Positions 54,106 through 63,544 of a stretch of 64,000 bases of DNA are shown here, piece after piece. Location of the stretch: positions 124,001 to 188,000 of the forward strand of contig CASEPN010000002.1 in the NCBI GenBank assembly GCA_949289845.1. Direction: 5' to 3'. Within the stretch, counting starts at the first letter, position 1; each line of letters starts with the position of its first letter. Position numbers and translations under genes: made by a program. A model generated the notes under the pieces. It was not told the DNA's origin. It ran no database searches and saw only the letters and a list, made by a program, of their open reading frames with translations. The DNA comes from an uncultured Bacillota bacterium (GTDB lineage: Bacteria; Bacillota_I; Bacilli_A; RFN20; CAG-826).

Positions 54106-57100
54106 ATGGCGAAGAAATATCTGATGGGTCTCGACATCGGCACGGACTCCGTCGGCTGGTGCGTGACGGACGAGACCGGGGCGATCGTCAAGAAGAGCGG
54201 CAAGTACCTCTGGGGCGTGCGTCTATTTGATCAAGCCAAAGCGAAGGCCGATAGAAGGATGCAGCGCGTGGCAAGGAGGCGCCTTGCCCGTCGCGCCAGG
54301 AGGATTGACCTTCTCCAGATGCTCTTCGCCAAGGAGATGAACAAGGTCGACCCACTCTTCTTCACCAGGCTCAACAACTCCTTCCTCTGGGAAGAGGACA
54401 AGGACGAGGCTCTTGCTGGCGAGAAGGAAAGGGCGAGGCACGACGCTTTGTTCGCCGGAGTTAAGGTTCCTGGCCTTCCGGACATGACGGACACGAAGTT
54501 CCACAGGCTATATCCGACCATCCATCATCTGAGGAAACACCTGATGGAGGAAGAGGAACCCGATATCCGTCTCGTGTACCTGGGCATCCATCACATGATC
54601 AAGTACCGCGGGAACTTCCTTCATGAGGGATTGGATCCGAGAGGGGCGGCCGAGGTCCTGGAATCGTTCTCGATGCTGGCGGACGCGGTCGACGCCGCCT
54701 TGAACGATGGCGTCCAGGATGCTGAAAGCGTCTTCCGCATGGAGGAAGGCGACGAACGTTTCGTCGAATTCAAGAAGGCGGCTCGGAACACGAGGGGGAA
54801 AAGAAACCTATCGAGCGAACTCGAAAAGATCTTTGGGGGGAAGTCCAACTATGTCGTCAAGGTGGTCTGCTCGCTCCTGGCGGCAAGGAAGACGAGCTTC
54901 AAGGACATCTTCTCCTATGACGAGGAGATTGAGCTAGAAGACCCCAAGGCCGCGATCGAGGTCGACAAGGACAATTTCGAAGGAGAGCAGCTCGTCGCGC
55001 TTGCCGCTGTGGCAGGAGACGATTCCGCCGGGTATCGGGTAGTGGTCGCGGCCAAACGCATCGCCGACTACATTTCCATGCAGCGTCTTCTCGGGAATGC
55101 GAATACCTTGAGCGAGGCCATGGTACGTCGCTATGAGGAGCACAGGGACGATCTTAAGTGGCTCAAGGGCTGGGTAAAAGAACATTGTCCGGAGAAGTAC
55201 GACGAGGTGTTCAATCAACTGGAGGAAAAGAAGAACAACTACGCCCGCTACATCGGTGCTTCCCACGGAAAGTCGGGGAAGCACTGCAAGTACGATGACT
55301 TCATCATCTTCCTCAAGAAGAACGTCTTCACCTATAAAGACGAGAATGGGAAGGACGTCACCTACGAGGGAGACCCTGAAGTCGTCGAGCACTTCTACAC
55401 GAAGTTGGAAGAGGAAGGGTTCCTTCCGAAGCAGAACTCCTCTTTGAACGGGGTTTTCCCCTATCAGCTTCATCTTGCCGAACTGAAGAAGGTGATTGAA
55501 CGCCAGAAAGGGCGGTTCCCCTTCCTTGCCGAGGAAACCTATAAGCGGAAGGATGGAGTGGAGGTCAACAAGCTTGAGTCCATTTTGACTTGGAGGATTC
55601 CTTACTTCGTAGGGCCTCTCAATCCGTTCCACCCGCAGCATGGCGAGAACGTCTGGGCCGTGATGGACGATTCCCAGAGATGGAAGGCCATCTATCCGTG
55701 GTCGATGGAAGACCAGGTCGACTATGGGGAGAGCGCGGAGCGGTTCATCAAGAAGATGACCAATCGCTGCACCTATGTGGAAGGCGCGGACTGTCTTCCC
55801 CGTTGGTCATTGCTCTACACGTACTACGATACCCTCAACTGGCTTGCCGGCCTTCAGATCAACGGGAAGCCGATTCCTTGGACTGCCGAGCCGGAGACTA
55901 CCGGCGAAATCGGGAGAAAGGAAATCATCGAAGGTTACTTCAAGAAGCAAGTCCGCCCGACCATGAAGGGGCTCAAGGAATTCATCAAGAGCGAGCTTGG
56001 ACCCAACGCGAAGATCGCCTACTCCAGCGGCAAGGAACTGGAGGACAAGCTCATACCCTCGATGAGGCCGTGGGTCGACTTTGCTGACCTTATCGCCCAG
56101 GGCAGGGAGAAGGACGTTGAGGATGCTATCCTCGCCATCACCCTTTTCGAGGACAAGAAGACTCGCAAGAGTCGCATCAAGAAAATCTTTTCTGACGTCG
56201 CCGATGAGAGACTGAACAAGATTTCTTCCCTTTCGTACACGAAGTTCGGTCGCCTTTCCAGAGAGTTCCTCCAATTGAAGTCCATGATCGCGGACGAGGA
56301 GACCGGGGAGGTCACCGAGGGCTACACTCTTCTAGAAATTATGGAGAGGACCGGGCAGACCATGATGGCCGTCCTCCATAACGAGAAGTACGGCTTTGGG
56401 GAACAGCTGGACCGGATTCGCAGGGAGAAGCTGGGCTCTGCATCCGATGACCCGGAACAAAGAGTGATGGACTACATCGAAGAGCTGTATGTGTCTCCTT
56501 TGATGAAGCGCCCCCTCATCCAGGCGTGGAGAATCATCCAGGAAGTCCAGGGCAAGATCCTCCATGCCTCGATCGACGAGTTCTACGTCGAGTGCACCAG
56601 GGTCACCGACTCCGGGAAGAAGGGGCAGAGGACGAAGTCCCGCTTCGAGGTGGTGGAGAGTTTCCTGAAGGAAGCTGAAAAACTTTCCGCGGGGGATGAC
56701 TCGGTCTATAGCGGAGACCTTAAAAAGCGCCTTAACGATCTTCGGAACGAAAAGGATCAGGCCCGCTATCGGAGCGACAAGCTGTATCTCTATTTCATGC
56801 AGCTCGGCCGCTGCGCTTATTCCTTGAAGGAAATCGACATTCACCGCCTCATGACAGAGGATGACTACTGCGAGATCGACCACATCATTCCGCAGTCCCT
56901 TGTGAAGGACGACAGCATCGAAAATCGTGTTCTCGTGATTCATGAATATAACCAGAAGAAAGCGGCGAGATTCCCGATTCCCCAGGAGGTTCTTGCGCCG
57001 GGGGCCCGTGCGTTCCATGACTATCTCCATCGCCTCAAGCTCATCGGGGACAAGAAGCACAAAAACCTAACTCGCCGGAAGGAGTTGACCGAGGACGAGC

Positions 57101-58575
57101 TCATGGAGTTCACGAACCGCCAGCTCACCACGACGAACCAGGCGGTCATCGCCACCATCGACCTCATCAAGACGTTTCTGAGGCGGACGGATGGCAGCGT
57201 CCCTGTCGTCCGTTACTCGAAGGCCGATCTTGTGAGCACGTTCCGCCAGGAGTTCGATATCCTGAAATGCCGCGACGCGAACGACCTTCACCACGCGCAC
57301 GACGCGTACCTCAACATCATCGTCGGGCGCACGATGTGGGCCTACTACCCGGAGGCCACGGTGATCCGAAGGAAGAAGGCGCAGGAGGCGCTCAAGGAAA
57401 TTCAGGCGGATTCCGTCACTACGGAAAATACTGACCCCCAGAGGCAGAAAACCACCGTCTTCCAGAAAATCTTCATGGACTACCCCGCGAAGGTCGGGAG
57501 GCACAAGGACCCGATTTTGGATCAGGATAAGAACGTCGTATGGGCATATGGCAAAACCCTTTCCGAGGTCGAGAAGAACATCTACGGGAGACAGGGCACC
57601 GTCCTTTGCAGCATCAGGACGTACGTCGACCGATCCTTGTTCAAGGAGGTCGGTCTTCATGAAGCCGCCAGGAAGACGGGGGAAAATCTATTCCCGATCA
57701 AGGAAGGCATGGATCCTGACAAGTACGGAGGGTACAACTCCCTGAAGGTCGGCTTCTTCTCTATCATCCTTGAGAATGCGGGTGGTAAGAAAGGGCTCCG
57801 GCCCAGGCTGATTCCGGTCCAGACCATGGCCGCGCCTACGCTTGCCGTCGCGGATATTGAAAGTTATGCGCGGAAATATCTCGCAAAGAACTCGCCCAAG
57901 TCGAGCCTAGCCAAGGTCTTGGTCCCGGTCGTTCGTATCAATTCGCAGTTCCGACGGGGGAATTCTGCTGTTCGAATTTCGGGGGCTAATGGATTCACTG
58001 CCACTTGGGCCCAACCCATTACCCAGCCAATATTCCCGAAGGAATACTACCTCACAATTCGTGCGCTCCACAGGGTTATTGGTGAGGCGGAACGCTCTCA
58101 TGGCAGTTCCATAACAAAGGTGTCTGATTTGCGTGGCGCCCTTAGTGATGGCGCCTACTTCACCTTCTGGGACCAGACTCACATTCACGTGAGTGGTTCT
58201 CTCAAGAGGAATACCAAACCTGTGACGCTTACTTCCGATCAGCTCGTGGAACTGTATCAAGAGATTGGGCGGAAGCTAGTCTCTGACCTCTATTCCAAAA
58301 TTCCGTCTGCTTCCTTCCATTTGGGGGAGAAGATGATTATTGCGGCTGGAGACTTCATGCGATTGGACATTCCGGAGCAATGCTTGGTGATGAATGGGAT
58401 ACTTACCGTTCTTGCTCCAAGGAGAGGCGATGTTGCAGATCTTTCCCTATTGGGGATTGGCAAGAGTGGAAGCAAGATTCTGAGCAACCTTCTGACGTCA
58501 GGAATTCAACTTGTCCACCAATCCGTAACAGGCTTCTTTGAAAAGGTCGTCTGGGAGGCTCCTGCCGAGCAGTGA
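54106..58575 (+). CDS. cas9: CRISPR-associated endonuclease Cas9, type II-A
   Basis: RNA-guided double-strand DNA nuclease of 1489 aa, longer than the well-known 1368-aa streptococcal enzyme. RuvC-I: KKYLMGLDIGTDSVGW with D10. The Arg-rich bridge helix is RRMQRVARRRLARRARRIDLLQ. The REC lobe holds MIKYRGNFLHEG and LTWRIPYFVGPLNP blocks. RuvC-II is IDEFYVECTR (E829). HNH: CEIDHIIPQSLVKDDSIENRVL with D925-H926 and the downstream Asn. RuvC-III is HHAHDAYLN (H1065, D1066). The PAM-interacting end has PDKYGGYNSLKVGFF and finishes LVHQSVTGFFEKV. All catalytic residues are present. From about residue 1278 codon use turns AT-richer. Confidence 0.98.
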   Translation: MAKKYLMGLDIGTDSVGWCVTDETGAIVKKSGKYLWGVRLFDQAKAKADRRMQRVARRRLARRARRIDLLQMLFAKEMNKVDPLFFTRLNNSFLWEEDKDEALAGEKERARHDALFAGVKVPGLPDMTDTKFHRLYPTIHHLRKHLMEEEEPDIRLVYLGIHHMIKYRGNFLHEGLDPRGAAEVLESFSMLADAVDAALNDGVQDAESVFRMEEGDERFVEFKKAARNTRGKRNLSSELEKIFGGKSNYVVKVVCSLLAARKTSFKDIFSYDEEIELEDPKAAIEVDKDNFEGEQLVALAAVAGDDSAGYRVVVAAKRIADYISMQRLLGNANTLSEAMVRRYEEHRDDLKWLKGWVKEHCPEKYDEVFNQLEEKKNNYARYIGASHGKSGKHCKYDDFIIFLKKNVFTYKDENGKDVTYEGDPEVVEHFYTKLEEEGFLPKQNSSLNGVFPYQLHLAELKKVIERQKGRFPFLAEETYKRKDGVEVNKLESILTWRIPYFVGPLNPFHPQHGENVWAVMDDSQRWKAIYPWSMEDQVDYGESAERFIKKMTNRCTYVEGADCLPRWSLLYTYYDTLNWLAGLQINGKPIPWTAEPETTGEIGRKEIIEGYFKKQVRPTMKGLKEFIKSELGPNAKIAYSSGKELEDKLIPSMRPWVDFADLIAQGREKDVEDAILAITLFEDKKTRKSRIKKIFSDVADERLNKISSLSYTKFGRLSREFLQLKSMIADEETGEVTEGYTLLEIMERTGQTMMAVLHNEKYGFGEQLDRIRREKLGSASDDPEQRVMDYIEELYVSPLMKRPLIQAWRIIQEVQGKILHASIDEFYVECTRVTDSGKKGQRTKSRFEVVESFLKEAEKLSAGDDSVYSGDLKKRLNDLRNEKDQARYRSDKLYLYFMQLGRCAYSLKEIDIHRLMTEDDYCEIDHIIPQSLVKDDSIENRVLVIHEYNQKKAARFPIPQEVLAPGARAFHDYLHRLKLIGDKKHKNLTRRKELTEDELMEFTNRQLTTTNQAVIATIDLIKTFLRRTDGSVPVVRYSKADLVSTFRQEFDILKCRDANDLHHAHDAYLNIIVGRTMWAYYPEATVIRRKKAQEALKEIQADSVTTENTDPQRQKTTVFQKIFMDYPAKVGRHKDPILDQDKNVVWAYGKTLSEVEKNIYGRQGTVLCSIRTYVDRSLFKEVGLHEAARKTGENLFPIKEGMDPDKYGGYNSLKVGFFSIILENAGGKKGLRPRLIPVQTMAAPTLAVADIESYARKYLAKNSPKSSLAKVLVPVVRINSQFRRGNSAVRISGANGFTATWAQPITQPIFPKEYYLTIRALHRVIGEAERSHGSSITKVSDLRGALSDGAYFTFWDQTHIHVSGSLKRNTKPVTLTSDQLVELYQEIGRKLVSDLYSKIPSASFHLGEKMIIAAGDFMRLDIPEQCLVMNGILTVLAPRRGDVADLSLLGIGKSGSKILSNLLTSGIQLVHQSVTGFFEKVVWEAPAEQ

Positions 58576-58578
58576 CCT

Positions 58579-59451
58579 ATGTCCTGGCGCACCGTGGTCA
58601 TCCGTAACCGCTGCAAGCTGGAATACTCGATGAACTACATGGTGTGCCGGGGGGAAGACGAAACCCGGATCAACGTCGACGAGATTTCGACGATCATCAT
58701 CCAGAACGTCGGAGTCTCGATGACCGCCGCCCTCCTTTCCCGACTCATGGAGGCGAAGGTTTCCGTCATCTTCTGCGACCCTAAGTCAAATCCTCAGGGA
58801 CAGCTTCTTCCATACCAAGGGGCCTATGACTCCTACTCCAAGCTCAAGCAGCAGATGGGCTGGCTTCCAGGAACGAAAGGCCTCCTTTGGCAACGGATCA
58901 TCCAAGAGAAGATTAACCGTCAGGCGGACAATCTGGAGAAGTACGGCAAGGAAGGGTCTCCGTCTCTTCGTCATCTCGCGGACATCACCCTCCCTGGCGA
59001 TAAGGAGAATCAAGAAGGACATGCGGCAAGGGTGTATTTCTCCTCGTGCTTCGGGTCGAACTTCCAGCGATCCGCGAAGGAAGCCGAGACGAATATCTTG
59101 TTGAACTATGGCTACAGCATCCTTCTCTCTTCCATTTCAAGGGAGATTAAGTCTTTCGGCTACCTTACTGAGCTAGGCATTCATCACATCGGGGTTTCTA
59201 ACCCCTTCAACCTTTCCTGCGACTTTGTTGAACCTTTAAGGCCCTACGTGGATTCCTACGTCCTCGCGGGCAAGGCCACGAAGGAAAACTTCAAGGACTC
59301 ACTCATCCGCATGCTCGCGGACAAGGTGTACTTCGATGGCGCGGAGATGTTCTTTGAGAACGCGATCCACAGCTACGTTCAAGGCTGCCTTCTCTCGTTG
59401 AAGGAAAACAATCCGGAGGGCGCGAAGTTCATCCGCTATGAACTCCCTTAG
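58579..59451 (+). CDS. cas1: CRISPR integrase Cas1
   Basis: Catalytic subunit of the spacer integrase, 290 aa. The start MSWRTVVIRNRCKLEYSMNYMVCRGEDETRINVDEISTIIIQNVGVSMTAALLSRL is the type II Cas1 N-terminal beta domain. The active site is visible as the Glu of AKEAETNILLNYGYSIL, the His pair in LGIHHIGVSNPFNLSCDFVEPLRPYVD, and the following Asp-x-x-Glu. It begins 3 nt after the cas9 stop, and its end overlaps cas2 by 14 nt. Confidence 0.97.
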   Translation: MSWRTVVIRNRCKLEYSMNYMVCRGEDETRINVDEISTIIIQNVGVSMTAALLSRLMEAKVSVIFCDPKSNPQGQLLPYQGAYDSYSKLKQQMGWLPGTKGLLWQRIIQEKINRQADNLEKYGKEGSPSLRHLADITLPGDKENQEGHAARVYFSSCFGSNFQRSAKEAETNILLNYGYSILLSSISREIKSFGYLTELGIHHIGVSNPFNLSCDFVEPLRPYVDSYVLAGKATKENFKDSLIRMLADKVYFDGAEMFFENAIHSYVQGCLLSLKENNPEGAKFIRYELP

Positions 59452-59761
59452 GTGCATGAGGCTTATCCTATTCTTCGACCTCCCCGTCACCTCCGACTCT
59501 GAAAGGAAGGCGTACACGCGCTTCGTCAAAGCGCTCAAGAAGCAAGGTTTCTACCGCCTTCAATACTCCGTTTACATCAAGCTCAACATGGACGACAGGG
59601 CCGCTCAGAGTTCCATAAAGCAGGTCCGTGAAATCCTTCCAAAAGACGGGATGGTGGCCATACTCAAGGTGACCGAGAAGCAGTTCGCAGGCATCGACTA
59701 TCTTCTCGGGGCTCCGGAAAGCGACGTCCTTACGACGGACGAAAGGGTGGTGACCATATGA
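59438..59761 (+). CDS. cas2: CRISPR integrase subunit Cas2
   Basis: A 107-aa ferredoxin-like protein that bridges Cas1 dimers. The core is MRLILFFDLPVTSDSERKAYTRFVKALKKQGFYRLQYSVYIKLN, with the usual Asp in FFDLPV, and ends in LKVTEKQFAGIDYLLG. Two starts are possible: ATG 59438 (MNSLRCMRL), resembling the N-terminal extension of other II-A Cas2 proteins, or ATG 59456. Neither has a good Shine-Dalgarno. The longer form overlaps cas1, which fits translational coupling. Confidence 0.95.
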   Translation: MNSLRCMRLILFFDLPVTSDSERKAYTRFVKALKKQGFYRLQYSVYIKLNMDDRAAQSSIKQVREILPKDGMVAILKVTEKQFAGIDYLLGAPESDVLTTDERVVTI

Positions 59762-60420
59762 TCAGGCTTCGGACAAGCATGTTCTCCTTTCCGATCGACA
59801 TGGAACCAGGGGACATCGTCTCGCTCGTGGTGGAGAACAAGAAGCTTTATAGGGACTTATCAACCGCCCTGGACACGCTGGATGAGAGCAGCGTCTTCCT
59901 GTTCCAAGACGGCGGGGAGCGCCAGGCCAAGAAGCATGTCGTTGTGACTAGGGACCTTCTTAACCTCGATCCGAACTCCAAGAAGATCCTCACCGCGATT
60001 TACAAGAAGATCGACAGGACCGCCTTGACCCCGGAACGGAGGGAGAAGTTCGACCGCATCAACCAGGCGATCGCGGAACTCCTCGAGGATTTCGCTTCCG
60101 ATTTCGAAGGGCAGGTCTCCTTCAACGACCAGATTAGCCTGACCCAACTTTTGGGTCACTTCGACTTTAAGTTCGATTATGACGAGTCTTCGTTCCTGAC
60201 CAGCTTCGTCTCCTATTTTCGAGCCTGGAGAGAGGCGATGGATTTGAAGCTCCTCATCACCTACGACCTGTTCGCTTATCTCGAGGAAGAAGAGATCAGC
60301 ACTCTTTCCCAGGAGCTTGGCTACACGGGAATTGCCCTGGTCGATATCGATCACAGCGATGGGAAGCGCTCCGGAGTCAAACGTTTTCTCATCGACAGAG
60401 ACCTCTGCGAGATCTATTGA
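59758..60420 (+). CDS. csn2: CRISPR adaptation protein Csn2
   Basis: A 220-aa member of the Csn2 family, the DNA-end-binding ring protein that defines type II-A and is needed for spacer acquisition. The sequence has the family layout: an N-terminal FPIDMEPGDIVSLVVENKKLYRDLSTAL, a helical middle (KKIDRTALTPERREKFDRINQAIAELLEDFASDFEG), and a C-terminal LKLLITYDLFAYLEEEEISTLSQELGYTGIALVDIDHSD. The ATP-binding loop seen in some relatives is absent, as in standard Csn2. It starts by ATGA overlap with cas2 and ends 116 nt before the array. Confidence 0.93.
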   Translation: MIRLRTSMFSFPIDMEPGDIVSLVVENKKLYRDLSTALDTLDESSVFLFQDGGERQAKKHVVVTRDLLNLDPNSKKILTAIYKKIDRTALTPERREKFDRINQAIAELLEDFASDFEGQVSFNDQISLTQLLGHFDFKFDYDESSFLTSFVSYFRAWREAMDLKLLITYDLFAYLEEEEISTLSQELGYTGIALVDIDHSDGKRSGVKRFLIDRDLCEIY

Positions 60421-60536
60421 CCGTAAACAGGATGCCCCGCCTTACTTCGTAAGCCGATCCATCCCGTTTCCTGTATAGTTTTGGTGGCCCTAGGTCCTCG
60501 CAAGGCCGAAAAATGGCACTTTGCACCCAAAGTTAG
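60421..60536 (+). promoter_or_regulatory. CRISPR leader
   Basis: 116 bp between csn2 and the first repeat. It contains a small CTTAC / GTAAG hairpin (60441-60453) just after csn2, a TATAGT -10 candidate at 60474-60479, and ends AAAGTTAG directly before the first repeat. The repeat orientation, tracrRNA pairing and decayed distal repeat all make this the leader side. Confidence 0.7.
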
Positions 60537-62147
60537 GTTTGGGAGCAGTGTTGATTCGGGTCAGTGCTCCACCCGGCGATGGCATAGAGGTATGAAACAT
60601 GGGTTTGGGAGCAGTGTTGATTCGGGTCAGTGCTCCACCAGAGTTATTATTTATGGATACTACAAGGAGTTTGGGAGCAGTGTTGATTCGGGTCAGTGCT
60701 CCACGTTCCCGATGGCTTCCTCGGCTATGTCCTTGTTTGGGAGCAGTGTTGATTCGGGTCAGTGCTCCACACTTGGAAGCGGTAATAGTCGGATGTCGCC
60801 GTTTGGGAGCAGTGTTGATTCGGGTCAGTGCTCCACACCCATCGCGGAAGATCTGGGCCAGGGTGCGTTTGGGAGCAGTGTTGATTCGGGTCAGTGCTCC
60901 ACGGAATTCATACGGAAGATGGGAACGGAGGAGTTTGGGAGCAGTGTTGATTCGGGTCAGTGCTCCACCGCTCGCCCATCTGTCGCCGAGGATGTCGCGT
61001 TTGGGAGCAGTGTTGATTCGGGTCAGTGCTCCACCCGACATGGACGACATGGAGGAGTGGCTGAGTTTGGGAGCAGTGTTGATTCGGGTCAGTGCTCCAC
61101 GGGCGAGGTCGAAGACCAAGTAGAGAGCGCGTTTGGGAGCAGTGTTGATTCGGGTCAGTGCTCCACCCACACGTTGACGGAAGTCCCGCATGGTTCGTTT
61201 GGGAGCAGTGTTGATTCGGGTCAGTGCTCCACTCTACCTCGACGACATCCAAGATCTAGAGGGTTTGGGAGCAGTGTTGATTCGGGTCAGTGCTCCACGA
61301 GAAAGGAGCAACAAATGACCATTTGGGAGTTTGGGAGCAGTGTTGATTCGGGTCAGTGCTCCACTGAAGGCCTTCGAGCTCAAGCAGAAGGCAAGTTTGG
61401 GAGCAGTGTTGATTCGGGTCAGTGCTCCACGTATTCCTTCCGCAGGTCCTGTATGAGCCAGTTTGGGAGCAGTGTTGATTCGGGTCAGTGCTCCACGCAT
61501 CGGGATTGTCGCAGTCTCCTGGCCAAGTTTGGGAGCAGTGTTGATTCGGGTCAGTGCTCCACCACTCCGTTCCGGAGTCGATTCGCGGGGCTGTTTGGGA
61601 GCAGTGTTGATTCGGGTCAGTGCTCCACTCCTCCTCGTAATCGTCTTCCTCGACATCCGTTTGGGAGCAGTGTTGATTCGGGTCAGTGCTCCACAGAAGC
61701 CCATCGCCTAAACCAGTGTAGCCCGTTTGGGAGCAGTGTTGATTCGGGTCAGTGCTCCACAAGAGCGCCAAGGCCATTACGGGCTATATTGTTTGGGAGC
61801 AGTGTTGATTCGGGTCAGTGCTCCACCGAGTTTGAGAGTTGCGAGCGCCCTCGCATGTTTGGGAGCAGTGTTGATTCGGGTCAGTGCTCCACTTGCGCAC
61901 GCGCAGTATTACCAAGCGTGCAGTTTGGGAGCAGTGTTGATTCGGGTCAGTGCTCCACTAGTAGTAGATTTCCGCGCCCGTCCTCTTCGTTTGGGAGCAG
62001 TGTTGATTCGGGTCAGTGCTCCACCCCGCGCGCCATGCCTGGCCTCCCTGGGCCGTTTGGGAGCAGTGTTGATTCGGGTCAGTGCTCCACAGACGTTCGT
62101 CCGGATCGCCATCTCCACCTGTTTGGGAGCAGTGTTGATTCGGGTCA
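60537..62147 (+). CRISPR. CRISPR array: 25 repeats, 24 spacers of 30 bp
   Basis: The 36-bp repeat begins GTTTGGGAGCAG and ends GTCAGTGCTCCAC. Repeats start every 66 bp from 60537 to 62121 without exception, giving 24 unique spacers, each exactly 30 bp. The first 24 repeats are identical. The last (62121-62147) keeps 27 bases, then changes to TTTTTCGTT. The repeat is partly self-complementary: GGAGCA/TGCTCC, a 4/1 internal loop, TGA/TCA, and a TTCGGG loop. Its 5' two thirds pair with the tracrRNA anti-repeat. Spacer base composition varies (one is AT-rich), and several read as coding sequence, consistent with phage or plasmid origin. No duplicate spacers were seen. Confidence 0.99.
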
Positions 62148-62248
62148 TTTTTCGTTTTCACCCCCTATAAGTAATTGCGAAGGGCGCGGATTGAAATTGT
62201 TTGAGCGTGCGTCGGGGCGGCTCAGGCAATCACCCTCGGGCAGCTTCA
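62148..62248. other. Array-distal spacer region
   Basis: About 100 bp between the decayed last repeat and the stop of the convergent transporter gene. It contains a TATAAG at about 62166 but no other recognisable signal. Confidence 0.4.
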
Positions 62249-63439
62249 TTATTCAGTGAACGGCCGATCGAAAGTCACCTTCAGGTTGTAGGCCTTTTCC
62301 CGATTCGCAAAATGACTCTTCAACGCGTCCAGGATTTCCTGTTCGCTTAGCTTTCCATCGAACGGGAGGACGACATCGAAGAGGACGTTCGCGTGCCCCT
62401 TCCCGTCGACCAGGCGGAAGTCGTGGATCTTAAGGGCAGGATCCAGCTCCTCGAGGCATGCGAGGACCTCGTTTTTCATCCTTTCTGTTTCTTCGTCACC
62501 GACGAGGATGGGGTCCATGTGGATGGAGACGTTGAGGCCATACTTGTCCCTGAGGGATTCCTCGAGGTCGTCGATCATCTCGTGGGCTTCGAGGAAATTC
62601 ATCCTTGAGTCGACCTCCGCATGGAAGGACACGAACCTCTTCGTGGGGCCGTAGTCATGAAGCAGGAGGTCGTGGACACCAAGGATCCGCGGGTCCTTCC
62701 TCGCTTCCTCGAGGATTTCGTCCACGACTTCCTTCTTCATGGGGTTCCCAATAAGAGGGGAGGCGGTGTCCTTGAGCATCTTCGCCCCGCTGAGGATGAC
62801 GAAGAGGGAAGCGACGATGCCCATATAGCCGTCGAGGTTGTCCCAGTGGAGGGCGTAGGAGAGGATTCCCGCAATCAGGATGATGAACGTGGAGACGGAG
62901 TCGCTCCAGGAATCAAGGGAGGAAGCCTTCAGGGATTCGGAGGATATGGCCTTCCCAAGGCCTCGGTAGACGAATCCCTGGAACACCTTCAGGAAGACCG
63001 ACACGGCGAGGATGATCACCGCGACGAGGTCGTAGGAGGCCTCCGCCATCTCGATCACCTTGGTGATGGACTCCTGGAGGAGGGTCGCCCCGATCATGAG
63101 GACGATCACGGAGATGACGAGCCCGGAGATGTACTCCACCCTCTCGTGCCCGAAGGGATGGTCCTTGTCCGCGGGCTTTCCCGCGAGACGGAAGCTGAAG
63201 AGGGAGACGAGGGACGTCGCCATGTCGCTGACGTTGTTCACTGCGTCCGCCATGAGGGCCGCGGAAAGGATGCCGGACTCATAGTAGACAAGGACCGCCG
63301 CCCCGACCTTCAGGGCGATCAGGACGAGGTTCGTGACGATGCCGAAGATGGAGGCGAGCCTTCCGTGCCTCTCCCGCACCTTCGGATCCCCTATGTTCTT
63401 GTAGTCCTTGATGAATAGTCTTCGGAGCAACTCTGTCAT
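62249..63439 (-). CDS. Cation diffusion facilitator transporter
   Basis: A 396-aa metal-ion/proton antiporter of the CDF family (Zn, Mn, Fe or similar). Six N-terminal helices hold the metal-site blocks ALMADAVNNVSDMATSLVSLFSFRLAGKPADKDHPFGHERVEYISGLV. The C-terminal ~170 residues form the cytoplasmic metallochaperone-like domain with KRFVSFHAEVDSRMNFLEAHEMIDDLEESL, extended by a further ~60 residues. I use ATG 63439, 6 nt after TACACT, rather than the open frame to 63466. It converges on the CRISPR array. Confidence 0.92.
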   Translation of the reverse strand: MTELLRRLFIKDYKNIGDPKVRERHGRLASIFGIVTNLVLIALKVGAAVLVYYESGILSAALMADAVNNVSDMATSLVSLFSFRLAGKPADKDHPFGHERVEYISGLVISVIVLMIGATLLQESITKVIEMAEASYDLVAVIILAVSVFLKVFQGFVYRGLGKAISSESLKASSLDSWSDSVSTFIILIAGILSYALHWDNLDGYMGIVASLFVILSGAKMLKDTASPLIGNPMKKEVVDEILEEARKDPRILGVHDLLLHDYGPTKRFVSFHAEVDSRMNFLEAHEMIDDLEESLRDKYGLNVSIHMDPILVGDEETERMKNEVLACLEELDPALKIHDFRLVDGKGHANVLFDVVLPFDGKLSEQEILDALKSHFANREKAYNLKVTFDRPFTE

Positions 63440-63445
63440 GCGGGA

Positions 63446-63451
63446 AGTGTA
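63446..63451 (-). promoter_or_regulatory. -10 box TACACT, leaderless spacing
   Basis: Minus-strand TACACT (63451 to 63446), then 6 nt, then the ATG at 63439. If real, it rules out the longer CDF start at 63466. Confidence 0.45.
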
Positions 63452-63510
63452 GTCCTTTTCCATCAAAGATGGTTAAGACAACATTAACTAGTAAGTGATA
63501 CTAGATAGCA

Positions 63511-63538
63511 TTGCGAACCCAACCATGAATGCTAGAAT
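63511..63538 (+). promoter_or_regulatory. Promoter TTGCGA-16-TAGAAT, leaderless spacing
   Basis: -35 TTGCGA (63511-63516), 16-nt spacer, -10 TAGAAT (63533-63538), then 6 nt and the ATG at 63545. This is the clearest full promoter of the leaderless class. Confidence 0.6.
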
Positions 63539-63544
63539 GATGCC

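Noticed and set aside
60481-62259. A 592-codon open frame running through the whole CRISPR array, with a 12-residue repeat FGSSVDSGQCST
   Set aside because: The 66-bp period is a multiple of three, so one frame is preserved across all units and the repeat has no stop in it. All 24 spacers happen to lack stops in that frame, which is mildly improbable at this GC content, but there is no start signal and the array explains the sequence.
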